Source: JBGSKV01 sp041740975
Lineage (GTDB): Bacteria; Bdellovibrionota_B; Oligoflexia; Oligoflexales; JALZUQ01
Direction of reading: 5' to 3'
NCBI GenBank assembly: GCA_041740975.1
Contig: JBGSKV010000003.1
Span: forward strand, 1-17,907
Length of the DNA stretch: 17,907 nucleotides
The first letter of the stretch is position 1, and the number at the start of each line of letters is the position of its first letter. The notes beneath the pieces are model-generated. The model was not told the origin of the DNA. It saw only the letters and a list, made by a program, of their open reading frames with translations, and searched no databases. The position numbers and the translations under genes were made by a program. This document shows positions 1 through 7,246 of the stretch, piece after piece.

Positions 1-24
1 AGTTATGTGTCCCTGAAATAAAAC

Positions 25-1341
25 TTAAGACATGGACATCAAGGGGTCTTCCAAATAACTTGCCAAAGTCGCGAGGAACTTGGCCCCCATGGCTCCATCA
101 ATCACGCGGTGGTCACAAGACATCGTCATCTTCATGCGCGGTTCTACGACGACTTGTCCGGCTGCGTCCACCCAAGGGGTCGGAATCGTCGCGCCGACTG
201 CCAGGATTGCGCTTTGCGGCGGGTTGATAATCGCAGTGAACTCCTCAATGCCAAGCATTCCTAAGTTCGAAATCGTAAAGGTGCCACTGGTGTAATCCAA
301 GTTAGCGCCGTCGCGCGCTTGTTTCGCCAGGCTCTTTGTAGTTTTTGCGATCGAGCGAGCTCCCATCATATTGGCATCTTTGACGACCGGTGTGACAAGA
401 CCATTTGGTAGTGCCACCGCGAAAGCAACATGGACATGACCAAATTGTTTGATGTGTTCGCCCTGCCATGAGGAATTGATGTCGGGATGTTGGGTCAGCG
501 CTTTTGCCGACATCATAATAAGCAAGTCATTTACGCTAACTTTTGCATTTTCATCTTTCAGATCTTTATTGAGAGACTCGCGCCACGTGTTTAGCTTGGC
601 CATATTGACAGACCGCGTCAGATAAAAATGCGGCGCATCGTTTTTGGCGGCCAAAAGGCGTTTGGCAATAGTCGAGCGCATCATATTAACGTTTATGAGT
701 TTGTCTTCTGCTGTCACATTCGGAGAGCTAGTATCAGCTGAATTTGTTCCGCCCGAACTGACGGCAGCTTCGACATCACGAATGACGACGCGACCTTGCG
801 GCCCACTTCCGGTTAGCAGTGCAAGCGAAATTCCTTTTTCTTCGGCCACTTTCTTCGCAAGAGGAGAAGCCTTAATCCTTTCAGAAGAAGAGTTTGAAGA
901 CGCACCGGTTGAACTGGTTGATGGTTTAGACGGATTCGCACTTGGCGGCGCTGACTTGGAGACATTGGGAATATTCGATTTTGCCGGGGCGGATTTTGGT
1001 TTGGGGGATTCTAACTCTGCCGCTGAAGGCTTCTTGTCTGTCGCAGAGGGCTTTTCCTCTTTCACGTCTTTTTTGCCGCCCAAAATATCATCCGGGTTTT
1101 CGCCTTTTTCACCAATGACCGCGATAGGGGCGTTGAGGGCGCATTTTTTGCCAGCCGGCAATATGATTTTGAGAAGGATGCCTGCTTCTGGAGATTCAAA
1201 TTCCATTGTCGCTTTGTCCGTTTCGATTTCGACAAGTGGTTCACCCTCGGCAACCTCGTCACCTTCTTTTTTCAACCAATTCGAAATGCCACCTTCTTCC
1301 ATCGTGTCGCTTAACTTGGGCATTTCAATTATAACCGCCAT
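25..1341 (-). CDS. pdhC: Pyruvate dehydrogenase E2, dihydrolipoyl acetyltransferase
   Basis: The 438-residue E2 core of the pyruvate dehydrogenase complex transfers the acetyl group from lipoamide to CoA in the cytoplasm. The protein has one N-terminal lipoyl domain (about residues 1-80, lipoylated Lys43 in ETDKATM). A long Ala/Pro/Ser/Lys-rich linker follows (about 85-155), then an E1/E3-binding domain (about 156-194, from RIKASPLAKKVAEEKG), then the catalytic acetyltransferase domain (about 213-438) with the active-site signature CDHRVIDGA (His411, Asp415). It is the third pdh gene, 17 bp after pdhB on the same strand. The start ATG has a weak GGTGAT upstream. A single lipoyl domain is typical of the alpha-proteobacterial/mitochondrial and Gram-positive type rather than the three-domain E. 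coli type. E3 is not in the window and may lie beyond position 1. The low-complexity linker creates a long antisense reading frame (644-1387), which is not a gene. Confidence 0.97.
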   Translation of the reverse strand: MAVIIEMPKLSDTMEEGGISNWLKKEGDEVAEGEPLVEIETDKATMEFESPEAGILLKIILPAGKKCALNAPIAVIGEKGENPDDILGGKKDVKEEKPSATDKKPSAAELESPKPKSAPAKSNIPNVSKSAPPSANPSKPSTSSTGASSNSSSERIKASPLAKKVAEEKGISLALLTGSGPQGRVVIRDVEAAVSSGGTNSADTSSPNVTAEDKLINVNMMRSTIAKRLLAAKNDAPHFYLTRSVNMAKLNTWRESLNKDLKDENAKVSVNDLLIMMSAKALTQHPDINSSWQGEHIKQFGHVHVAFAVALPNGLVTPVVKDANMMGARSIAKTTKSLAKQARDGANLDYTSGTFTISNLGMLGIEEFTAIINPPQSAILAVGATIPTPWVDAAGQVVVEPRMKMTMSCDHRVIDGAMGAKFLATLASYLEDPLMSMS

Positions 1342-1358
1342 ATCATCACCATTTCTTG

Positions 1359-2342
1359 TTAATTGTGGAGGTACGTTACTTCTTTGACAGCTTTGATAAT
1401 TTTTTCCTTCGAGAACATGACGGCGTGTTCCAAGTGTTCGGCGTAAGGGATTGATGTAAAGTCATTGGAAACCCGCACTACTGGTGCGTCTAGTTCATCA
1501 AAAAGATTGTTCATAACTCGCAATGCGATTTCAGAGCCGACGGATGCAAAAGGCCAGGCCTCCTCAACAACCACGAGGCGATGAGTTTTGCGCACACTTT
1601 CAAAAATCGTTTTTTCATCCATTGGCTGAATCGTTAATAGGTCGATGACTTCGCAGTCCACGCCTTCTTTCATGAGTTCGTCTGCCGCGGCGAGTGTTTT
1701 GCTTAGTGTTTTGTTCCAAGCAATGAGAGTGACATCTTTGCCTGGGCGCTTGATATCAGCTTGGCCGATCGGAATCAAATACTCTTCATCAGGCACTTCG
1801 CCTTTATCGGCATACATCATTTCGCTTTCCAGAAAGATAACCGGGTTATCATCGCGAATAGCCGATTTGAGCAGACCTTTCGCGTCATAAGGCGTACCCA
1901 CCGAAATTACCTTGAGTCCCGGAACCGTCGCAAGCATATGTTCCACGGTTTGCGAGTGCTGTGCGGATAGCATGTGCGCCGCGCCGTTTGGGCCGCGCAA
2001 AACCATCGGCACATTAAATTGACCGCCAGACATATAATACATTTTGGCAGCGTGGTTGATAATCTGATCAAAAGCTTGGATTCCGAAATTCCACGTCATC
2101 ATTTCAATAATCGGTCGAAGCCCGACCATAGCCGCACCAACGCCAAGTCCCGCAAATCCACCTTCAGAAATGGGCGCGTCCCACACGCGGCGCGGTCCGA
2201 ACTCGTCAAGCATTCCTTTGGAGACTTTATAAGCTCCGTTGTATTGCGCGACCTCTTCACCCATCAGAAAAACGTTGGCGTCGCGGCGCATCTCTTCGCT
2301 CATCGCTTCACCTAAGGCTTCTCTCATTGTTTTAATTGGCAT
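1359..2342 (-). CDS. pdhB: Pyruvate dehydrogenase E1 component, beta subunit
   Basis: The 327-residue beta chain of the heterotetrameric E1 decarboxylates pyruvate with thiamine diphosphate and acetylates the E2 lipoyl group. Family landmarks are WDAPISEGGFAGLGVGAA, whose Glu60 should be the cofactor-activating glutamate, RGPNGAAHMLSAQHSQ (His129) in the pyrimidine-binding domain, and a C-terminal transketolase domain with VVVEEAWPFASVGSEI. The length is normal for the family. It lies between pdhA (52 bp upstream) and pdhC (17 bp downstream) in one operon. The Shine-Dalgarno GAGGA (minus strand, plus coordinates 2352-2356) is 9 bases from the ATG and directly abuts the small repeat in the pdhA-pdhB gap, so the repeat could affect pdhB translation. 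The split alpha/beta E1 separates this complex from the single-chain AceE type of E. coli. Confidence 0.97.
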   Translation of the reverse strand: MPIKTMREALGEAMSEEMRRDANVFLMGEEVAQYNGAYKVSKGMLDEFGPRRVWDAPISEGGFAGLGVGAAMVGLRPIIEMMTWNFGIQAFDQIINHAAKMYYMSGGQFNVPMVLRGPNGAAHMLSAQHSQTVEHMLATVPGLKVISVGTPYDAKGLLKSAIRDDNPVIFLESEMMYADKGEVPDEEYLIPIGQADIKRPGKDVTLIAWNKTLSKTLAAADELMKEGVDCEVIDLLTIQPMDEKTIFESVRKTHRLVVVEEAWPFASVGSEIALRVMNNLFDELDAPVVRVSNDFTSIPYAEHLEHAVMFSKEKIIKAVKEVTYLHN

Positions 2343-2354
2343 ATTAACTATTCC

Positions 2355-2383
2355 TCGTCATCCTGAGCGCAGCGAAGGATCTC
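2355..2383 (-). repeat. RHPERSEGS-type small interspersed repeat in the pdhA-pdhB gap
   Basis: The plus strand here reads GTCATCCTGAGCG, CAGCGAAGGATCTC, nearly identical to the short repeat seen in many bacterial genomes that gives spurious RHPERSEGS peptides when translated (here the plus-strand frame reads RHPERSEGSRR). It folds as ATCCT (2360-2364) pairing with AGGAT (2376-2380), two tandem G/A mismatches, then GC/GC around a three-base loop. It fills most of the 52-bp gap between pdhA and pdhB and reaches the pdhB ribosome site. The sequence is visible; its wide distribution is from memory of annotation artefacts; function is unknown. Confidence 0.8.
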
Positions 2384-2394
2384 GCCGTGTCTTA

Positions 2395-3372
2395 TTATAT
2401 ATAGTTATGCATCCAAGCTTCTTCCACATTCGGAATAGGCGACTTTTCTGCAAAATCTTCCGATTTTTTAACATCTTCCCTAACTTTTTTGTCCCATTCC
2501 ACGAGGTTTTTTTCTGTGGCCAATTCATGCTTCATCAAATAATCGCCCATGACTTTGATGCAGTCTTTATCCTGGTAGGTTTTGACTTCTTCTTTTGTAC
2601 GGTAAGTTCCTGGATCAGAAACGGAATGTCCACGAAAGCGATACGTGTGTGCTTCCATCAAATGCGGCATTTTATCTTTGCGGATTTGGGCGATGACTTT
2701 TTGTGTGTGTTCGTAAACTGAGATGGCGTGCAAACCATCGACCTCCGAGTGGGGCATATCAAATGCCAAAGCGCGCTTATAAAGCTTGTCGACACTGGTG
2801 GTTCGGCGAATATCCGTACCCATACCATAACGGTTATTTTCGATGATAAAAAGAACGGGCAGCTTCCATGTCGCCGCCATGTTTAACGCTTCAAAAAACT
2901 GACCTTGGTTCGCGGCAGCATCACCCAAGTAACAAACGCAAATATCGTTTTCGTCGCGGTACCGAATCGCAAAGCCAACGCCTGCCGCAATGGGAACTTG
3001 TCCGCCCACAATCCCATGGCCACCGAGGAAACGTTTTTCTTTCGAAAACATATGCATGGAGCCACCTTTACCGCGGGCGCAGCCATCGACTTTGCCAAAA
3101 AGTTCGGCGAAAACAGCATCCGGCGAAATCCCCTTACCGATCGCCTGAGTATGCGAACGATACGCCGATATCATATAGTCCGTTGGTGTGAGATTCGCTT
3201 GGACGCCGACACCTAAAGCCTCTTGACCGATATATAAGTGACAAAAGCCAGAAAACTTTTGCTTCATATAAGCTTGGTTGACGCGTTCTTCAAAGCGTCG
3301 CCAAAAAAGCATGTCTTTGTACATTTGAACAAGGAGTTCTTTAGAAAGAGTAGGTTTCTTCGCAGCGGCCAT
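2395..3372 (-). CDS. pdhA: Pyruvate dehydrogenase E1 component, alpha subunit
   Basis: The 325-residue alpha chain of E1 carries the diphosphate-binding half of the thiamine diphosphate site. Seen in order: FCHLYIGQEALGVGV (about 43-57), YRSHTQAIGKG (71-81), GKGGSMHMF (101-109), the cofactor motif starting GDAAANQGQFFEALNMAA at residue 150 and closing with ENN at 178-180, and the flexible loop RFRGHSVSDPGTYRTKEE (245-262), which in homologues orders around the active site. The usual GDG start of the cofactor motif is GDA here (Ala152), a mild deviation. The ATG is 8 bp after the fabF stop, with AAGGGA spanning the end of fabF as ribosome site, so fabF and pdhA are almost certainly co-transcribed. 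The length is short compared with mitochondrial E1 alpha and normal for bacteria. Confidence 0.97.
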   Translation of the reverse strand: MAAAKKPTLSKELLVQMYKDMLFWRRFEERVNQAYMKQKFSGFCHLYIGQEALGVGVQANLTPTDYMISAYRSHTQAIGKGISPDAVFAELFGKVDGCARGKGGSMHMFSKEKRFLGGHGIVGGQVPIAAGVGFAIRYRDENDICVCYLGDAAANQGQFFEALNMAATWKLPVLFIIENNRYGMGTDIRRTTSVDKLYKRALAFDMPHSEVDGLHAISVYEHTQKVIAQIRKDKMPHLMEAHTYRFRGHSVSDPGTYRTKEEVKTYQDKDCIKVMGDYLMKHELATEKNLVEWDKKVREDVKKSEDFAEKSPIPNVEEAWMHNYI

Positions 3373-3380
3373 TTTGTTTT

Positions 3381-4616
3381 TTATCCCTTAAATTTTGCAA
3401 ATGCCAATGAGGCATTGGTGCCGCCAAATCCGAACGAATTAGAAAGCGCGAACGGAACCGAAAGTTCGCGCGCTTCATTAGGAATATAATCCCAAGGGCA
3501 TTCTGGATCGGGCGTCGTATAGTTAATAGTTGGTGGAACCACACCATAGTAAATGGACTGCACTGAGAAGACAGCTTCCACGCCACCTGCAGCTCCCAGA
3601 CAATGGCCAGTCGCGCCTTTGGTCGAGGAAATAGCGAGCTTTTTAGCGTGATTGCCGAACACGGTTCCAATCGCCGCGCTTTCGTAGGCGTCGTTCATCT
3701 TGGTCGAAGTTCCGTGTGCATTGATATAAGTAATTTGTTCGGGATTGAGTTTTGCATCTTTTAAAGTCGCTGCCATACATCGCGCTGCACCTTCGCCCCC
3801 TGGAGCGGGTGCGGTGAGATGATACGCATCTCCGCTTAGTCCAAAACCGACGACTTCAGCATAAATCGTCGCGCCGCGTTTACGAGCAAACTCAAGCTCT
3901 TCCAAAACCAAAATACCCGCACCTTCTCCCATGACAAAACCCGTGCGATTTTTGTCGAAGGGTTTCGAAGCAGTTTCGGGCGATTCGTTCTCAGTGCTTA
4001 GCGCTTTCATCGAATTAAAACCAGCCACTGCTAAGGGCGAGACGACAGATTCGGCACCGCCGGCGACGGCCGCATTGCAGCTGCCTTTGGCGATAAGATT
4101 AAAAGCTTCTCCGATTCCATGTGTTCCACTGGCACAAGCCGTGGTCGGGCAAATATTTGGACCGCGTAAATGATATTTCATGCTAACCATTCCGGCTGCC
4201 ATATTAGCGATGGTGTAAGGAATATAAAATGGTGTGACGCGCTTTGGTCCGCCCGAATTCAAAGCCTGACAATTTTCTTCGGTTAGAAGCATGCCGCCCA
4301 TGCCGACGCCTACGGAGCATCCAATATGGTCGCCATACTTTTCAGAGTCAAGGCCGCTCATTTGGAGCGCTTCATGGGCGGCTGCCAATGCGAGTTGAAT
4401 AAAGCGAGGTGTTCGTCGAATTTCTTTTGCATCCATTAGCGACGATGCATCGAAGTTTTTTACCTCAGCTGCAATTTTGGTAGGGAAGTTAGTCGTGTCA
4501 AACTGCGTGATCGGACCAACACAGGAACGACCAGCGAGGAGGACATCCCAACTTTCTTTGACATTATTTCCTGTTGGTGCCACAAGTCCAAGACCCGTGA
4601 CCACGACGCGACGCAT
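3381..4616 (-). CDS. fabF: Beta-ketoacyl-ACP synthase II
   Basis: The 411-residue condensing enzyme of type II fatty-acid synthesis joins malonyl-ACP to a growing acyl-ACP in the cytoplasm. The thiolase-fold Cys-His-His triad is visible: Cys161 in TTACASGTHGIGEAF, His301 in NAHGTSTKMNDAYES and His338 in STKGATGHCLGAAGG, with Lys333 of the same motif. The C-terminal NSFGFGGTNASLAF glycine-rich segment is present, and the length is typical of FabF. FabB is less likely given the overall pattern, but the two are close. It is the first gene of a tight run into pdhA (8 bp), so enzymes making acetyl-CoA and using it for lipids share a transcript. acpP and other fab genes are not adjacent. The ribosome site AGGAGAGGGG is strong but sits inside an inverted repeat (4626-4647) that could mask it. 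Confidence 0.96.
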   Translation of the reverse strand: MRRVVVTGLGLVAPTGNNVKESWDVLLAGRSCVGPITQFDTTNFPTKIAAEVKNFDASSLMDAKEIRRTPRFIQLALAAAHEALQMSGLDSEKYGDHIGCSVGVGMGGMLLTEENCQALNSGGPKRVTPFYIPYTIANMAAGMVSMKYHLRGPNICPTTACASGTHGIGEAFNLIAKGSCNAAVAGGAESVVSPLAVAGFNSMKALSTENESPETASKPFDKNRTGFVMGEGAGILVLEELEFARKRGATIYAEVVGFGLSGDAYHLTAPAPGGEGAARCMAATLKDAKLNPEQITYINAHGTSTKMNDAYESAAIGTVFGNHAKKLAISSTKGATGHCLGAAGGVEAVFSVQSIYYGVVPPTINYTTPDPECPWDYIPNEARELSVPFALSNSFGFGGTNASLAFAKFKG

Positions 4617-4625
4617 GCTAAACCC

Positions 4626-4647
4626 CTCTCCTGCCAGTTTAGGAGAG
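4626..4647 (-). promoter_or_regulatory. Hairpin sequestering the fabF ribosome site
   Basis: CTCTCCT (4626-4632) and AGGAGAG (4641-4647) form a perfect 7-bp inverted repeat with an 8-base loop. In the minus-strand transcript the downstream arm is AGGAGAG, the core of the fabF Shine-Dalgarno sequence, and the ATG follows 9 bases after the stem. In any transcript reading in from the upstream permease gene, the ribosome site would be base-paired. A role in limiting fabF translation is inference; the pairing is read directly. Confidence 0.5.
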
Positions 4648-4710
4648 ATATCTTAACGTGTGTATGTGTAAAGGGAAATTGCTTTGTTTGAGTAAAAAAT
4701 AACCAGTTGA

Positions 4711-5964
4711 TCAACGCAGAAATAATGGCTCGGACAATGGCAGCCGATTTCGCCGACGAATCAACAAGCTCGCAACAGCAAGTGTGGCGAGAGGTGGCAG
4801 CCAGCTGGATATTTCCGGTGAGGCGACGCCTTTTTGACCAAGCCATTTGCAGCCTGAAAGTAACGCGTAGGATAGCGTAATCGTGACGATGACACCTAGA
4901 TAGGCTTGGGACTTAGCGCTGCGTTGGTCTTGGATGCCCAAAAACATCCCCAGTAGCCCAAAACCTATTGCTAAGAACGAAGTTGCTAGCCTCTGCTGCA
5001 GTAAAAAACTTGATTTGTAATAGCGAGACGCAAGTGTACGTATAGTTTCTTTTGAGGAAGCTTTGTTTGCATCGGCCGCTTTCCATTCTTTCTTGGATTC
5101 TAAAATGTGTTTGCGCAATTCGCCCGGGTAGTAAGCTTCATACTCTCGGTTGTAGCGCCGATTCATAAAAATTCTCTGCTTAAACAGTCGCAGCAAGTCG
5201 AGTTTCATGTGATCGAACTTCAGGATCGAAAGCCGACTGCTGGTATCTTGATTGGTATGGATCGTACCGTCGGACAAATTCAACACCAGATCATTTTTCT
5301 TAACGGACCCTTGTAGCCCGCCTTTGGGAGCGTATATCGTAAAGTTTTGATCTTTTTGCATGCGGCCGGGAGCTATAATGATGTTTTTCATGACGGACTT
5401 ATCGCGCGACATCTCTTCGCTGTAGAGAACGTATCCCAAAAAACCATCAGTAAATACACCGGGTTTCATATTGACCTGGATAAAATTATCGAGCTGGCCT
5501 TGCGCCTTTTCGTAGGTGAAGTTTTGTAAGCTGCGCTCTGCCCAGGGTTCCAAAAAGAGGCTACTCATGGTTCCCAATATTGCAACGCACAAGGCGCATG
5601 CGACTACAGGTGAAGCAAGCTTGCTAAGGCTTTGACCCGAAGCGATCAAAGCCGTCAGTTCTCCATCCGCGCTAAGGCGAGAAAATGTAATTAAAGTTGC
5701 AAACAAAAAAGCGAGCGGAATCACGATACTGAAAAATGGAATTAAAGTGTAAAGAAATGGTAAGAACAAATTTTCGAAGCTGACGCCAAAGCTGGTCAGT
5801 TTATCGACGAGTTTACTAATTTGAGAAATCGTAACTACGGCACTGATGATGACAAATTGTGACAAAAACTGTGTGAAGAGTTCTTTGCATAGAAAGCGCG
5901 TATAAAGAATAGGAATTGCCCCTTTGCGTTTGGCGGTTTCCGCCGCAATGTAAATAGTGTACAA
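4711..5964 (-). CDS. LptF/LptG-family lipopolysaccharide export permease
   Basis: This YjgP/YjgQ-family inner-membrane protein (417 residues from the TTG) belongs to the LptB2FG transporter that pulls lipopolysaccharide from the inner membrane into the Lpt bridge. It has the family layout: three N-terminal membrane segments (about 30-52, 65-95, 115-137), with SADGELTALIASGQS between the second and third as the cytoplasmic coupling region, a periplasmic domain (about 145-320), and three C-terminal segments (about 324-345, 353-373, 386-402). QQRLATSFLAIGFGLLG opens the last bundle. I cannot decide LptF versus LptG. The start is uncertain: no ATG or GTG lies near the N-terminus. TTG at 5964 gives about 20 residues more than usual and lacks a ribosome site; an ATT codon 19 codons in is preceded by AAAGGGG. 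It ends 94 bp before fabF and is divergent from the PBP gene over 12 bp. Confidence 0.9.
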   Translation of the reverse strand: MYTIYIAAETAKRKGAIPILYTRFLCKELFTQFLSQFVIISAVVTISQISKLVDKLTSFGVSFENLFLPFLYTLIPFFSIVIPLAFLFATLITFSRLSADGELTALIASGQSLSKLASPVVACALCVAILGTMSSLFLEPWAERSLQNFTYEKAQGQLDNFIQVNMKPGVFTDGFLGYVLYSEEMSRDKSVMKNIIIAPGRMQKDQNFTIYAPKGGLQGSVKKNDLVLNLSDGTIHTNQDTSSRLSILKFDHMKLDLLRLFKQRIFMNRRYNREYEAYYPGELRKHILESKKEWKAADANKASSKETIRTLASRYYKSSFLLQQRLATSFLAIGFGLLGMFLGIQDQRSAKSQAYLGVIVTITLSYALLSGCKWLGQKGVASPEISSWLPPLATLAVASLLIRRRNRLPLSEPLFLR

Positions 5965-5976
5965 TCGAAGATACTA

Positions 5977-7152
5977 ATGCAAGACAAATTGAGGGTTGGA
6001 TTTATTAATTTAATTAGTAAAATCATACTATTAGGCTGTGCGCTCTATGCTTTGCCGCTAACTTCAGCGCAAGAGCCACTTCAGATACAATACTTTGAAA
6101 ATTCGGTTGATAAGTCTGGTGTCTATGCGGTTGGCACGGATGGAAATAAACATCTCACGACTCTCGATAAAAATTTACAGAATCATTTGCAAAAATTTGT
6201 TCGCACACGCGGCGCCAATTCAATGGCTGCCGTTGTTGTTTTAGAAGCGCAAACTGGAAAAGTCTTGGCTGCTGTCGATGGCCGGTCCCCGGAACAGCAA
6301 AATGATGCGCCGTTATTTTATTCGTACTTTCCCATCGCTTCCCTTTTTAAAACTGTGATCAGTGCTGCGAGTTTTGATTTGTTAAGTCTAAATGGTGATG
6401 ACGAGCAGGAGTTACGGGGGGGATGCGCTAATGTTGCCGCGAATGGAGTTTGGTTGCGTGATGATCGTATCGCCAAAACAAATTCGCTGTCTTACAAGCG
6501 TGCTTTTGCCCAGTCTTGCAATGGCTTCTTTGCGAAGGTAGCAGTGGAAAAACTAGGTTATGGCGTCATGGCAGAGTATGCCAAGATCTTTGGCTGGGGC
6601 GCGGCCATTCCCTCGGATTTTTTTGTGCCAACTAGCTCCATGCCATTCGCGCCCGAAGCTAGTCTCTCCGTTCAAACCGTCGGCGGTATGGCTGCCGGCC
6701 TTGGTCGAATCTACACAAATGTTTTTCATGTTGCTTGGCAGTATATGATGATCGCCAACGGCGGTTATGTTAAGCCCCTTCAACTACTAGCTTCCACTCC
6801 ACCATCCCCTCAAGGCGCTCGGGCGCTGAAGGCTACCACCATAGAAAAACTACAAGACATCATGCCGGCCGTCGTTGGACCTCGTGGAACGGCAGGGGAT
6901 TCTTTTCGCTCTCGTAAATTCCGGGACATTCGAAATCATGTCGGCGGCAAGACCGGTACATTGTCGGGCACACACCCCAAAGGAATCAACACATGGTTTG
7001 CCGGCATGATGCCAGTCGATAAGCCCAAATATGTCGTTGCGGCTATTGTCGTTATCAATGACTTATGGCACATTCGGGGCCCCGACCTCGCTGCAGAAGC
7101 GTTTTGGGCTCTCGAGCACCCCGAAGAACTAGGCGATATCGCCCAAAAATAG
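5977..7152 (+). CDS. Exported penicillin-binding protein, transpeptidase domain only
   Basis: This 391-residue peptidoglycan transpeptidase-like protein acts in the periplasm. The N-terminus (K4, R6, K15, hydrophobic 16-28, then PLTSA-QEP) is a signal peptide, cleaved probably near residue 31. The three penicillin-binding motifs are present and in order: SLFK (Ser122-Lys125), SCN (Ser180-Asn182) and KTGT (Lys325-Thr328). LSVQTVGGMAAGLGRIYTN and ANGGYVKP match class B PBP and FtsI/MrdA transpeptidase domains. There is no transglycosylase domain and little room for a class B dimerisation domain, so it is a compact, stand-alone transpeptidase or carboxypeptidase; the substrate cannot be told from sequence. 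The ATG is fixed by the signal peptide and the absence of an earlier start. Ribosome site is poor (GAAG), and a TACAAT at 5960-5965 would give a nearly leaderless transcript. In a predator it could act on its own or the prey wall, which is speculation. Confidence 0.9.
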   Translation: MQDKLRVGFINLISKIILLGCALYALPLTSAQEPLQIQYFENSVDKSGVYAVGTDGNKHLTTLDKNLQNHLQKFVRTRGANSMAAVVVLEAQTGKVLAAVDGRSPEQQNDAPLFYSYFPIASLFKTVISAASFDLLSLNGDDEQELRGGCANVAANGVWLRDDRIAKTNSLSYKRAFAQSCNGFFAKVAVEKLGYGVMAEYAKIFGWGAAIPSDFFVPTSSMPFAPEASLSVQTVGGMAAGLGRIYTNVFHVAWQYMMIANGGYVKPLQLLASTPPSPQGARALKATTIEKLQDIMPAVVGPRGTAGDSFRSRKFRDIRNHVGGKTGTLSGTHPKGINTWFAGMMPVDKPKYVVAAIVVINDLWHIRGPDLAAEAFWALEHPEELGDIAQK

Positions 7153-7180
7153 CCTACAGCTTTATCCTGAGTCCGACCAC

Positions 7181-7209
7181 TTGCACGTCTCGCGAAGTCT
7201 TGATAATAA
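7181..7209 (+). promoter_or_regulatory. Possible sigma-70-like promoter before the oxygenase gene
   Basis: TTGCAC (7181-7186) is followed by GATAAT (7202-7207, 15-base spacer) or TAATAA (7204-7209, 17-base spacer). Either would place a transcript start near 7215, upstream of the ATG at 7247. The match is modest and spacing is imperfect for the better -10 box. Read-through from the penicillin-binding protein gene 94 bp upstream is an equally good explanation. Confidence 0.25.
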
Positions 7210-7246
7210 TGCGCTTAGATATAGTCATTATTATTTTGAGGTTGGT

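Noticed and set aside
644..1387. 247-codon plus-strand open frame opposite pdhC
   Set aside because: It is antisense to a clear E2 gene and is kept open by the low-complexity Ala/Pro/Ser/Lys linker; its translation has no recognisable domain.
2239..2721. 160-codon plus-strand frame containing RHPERSEGSRR
   Set aside because: It spans the ends of pdhB and pdhA antisense; the peptide comes from the interspersed repeat, a known annotation artefact.
4707..4716. GTTGATCAAC palindrome near the permease stop, followed by a T-rich stretch on the minus strand
   Set aside because: Folding leaves only three base pairs around a four-base loop, too weak for an intrinsic terminator.
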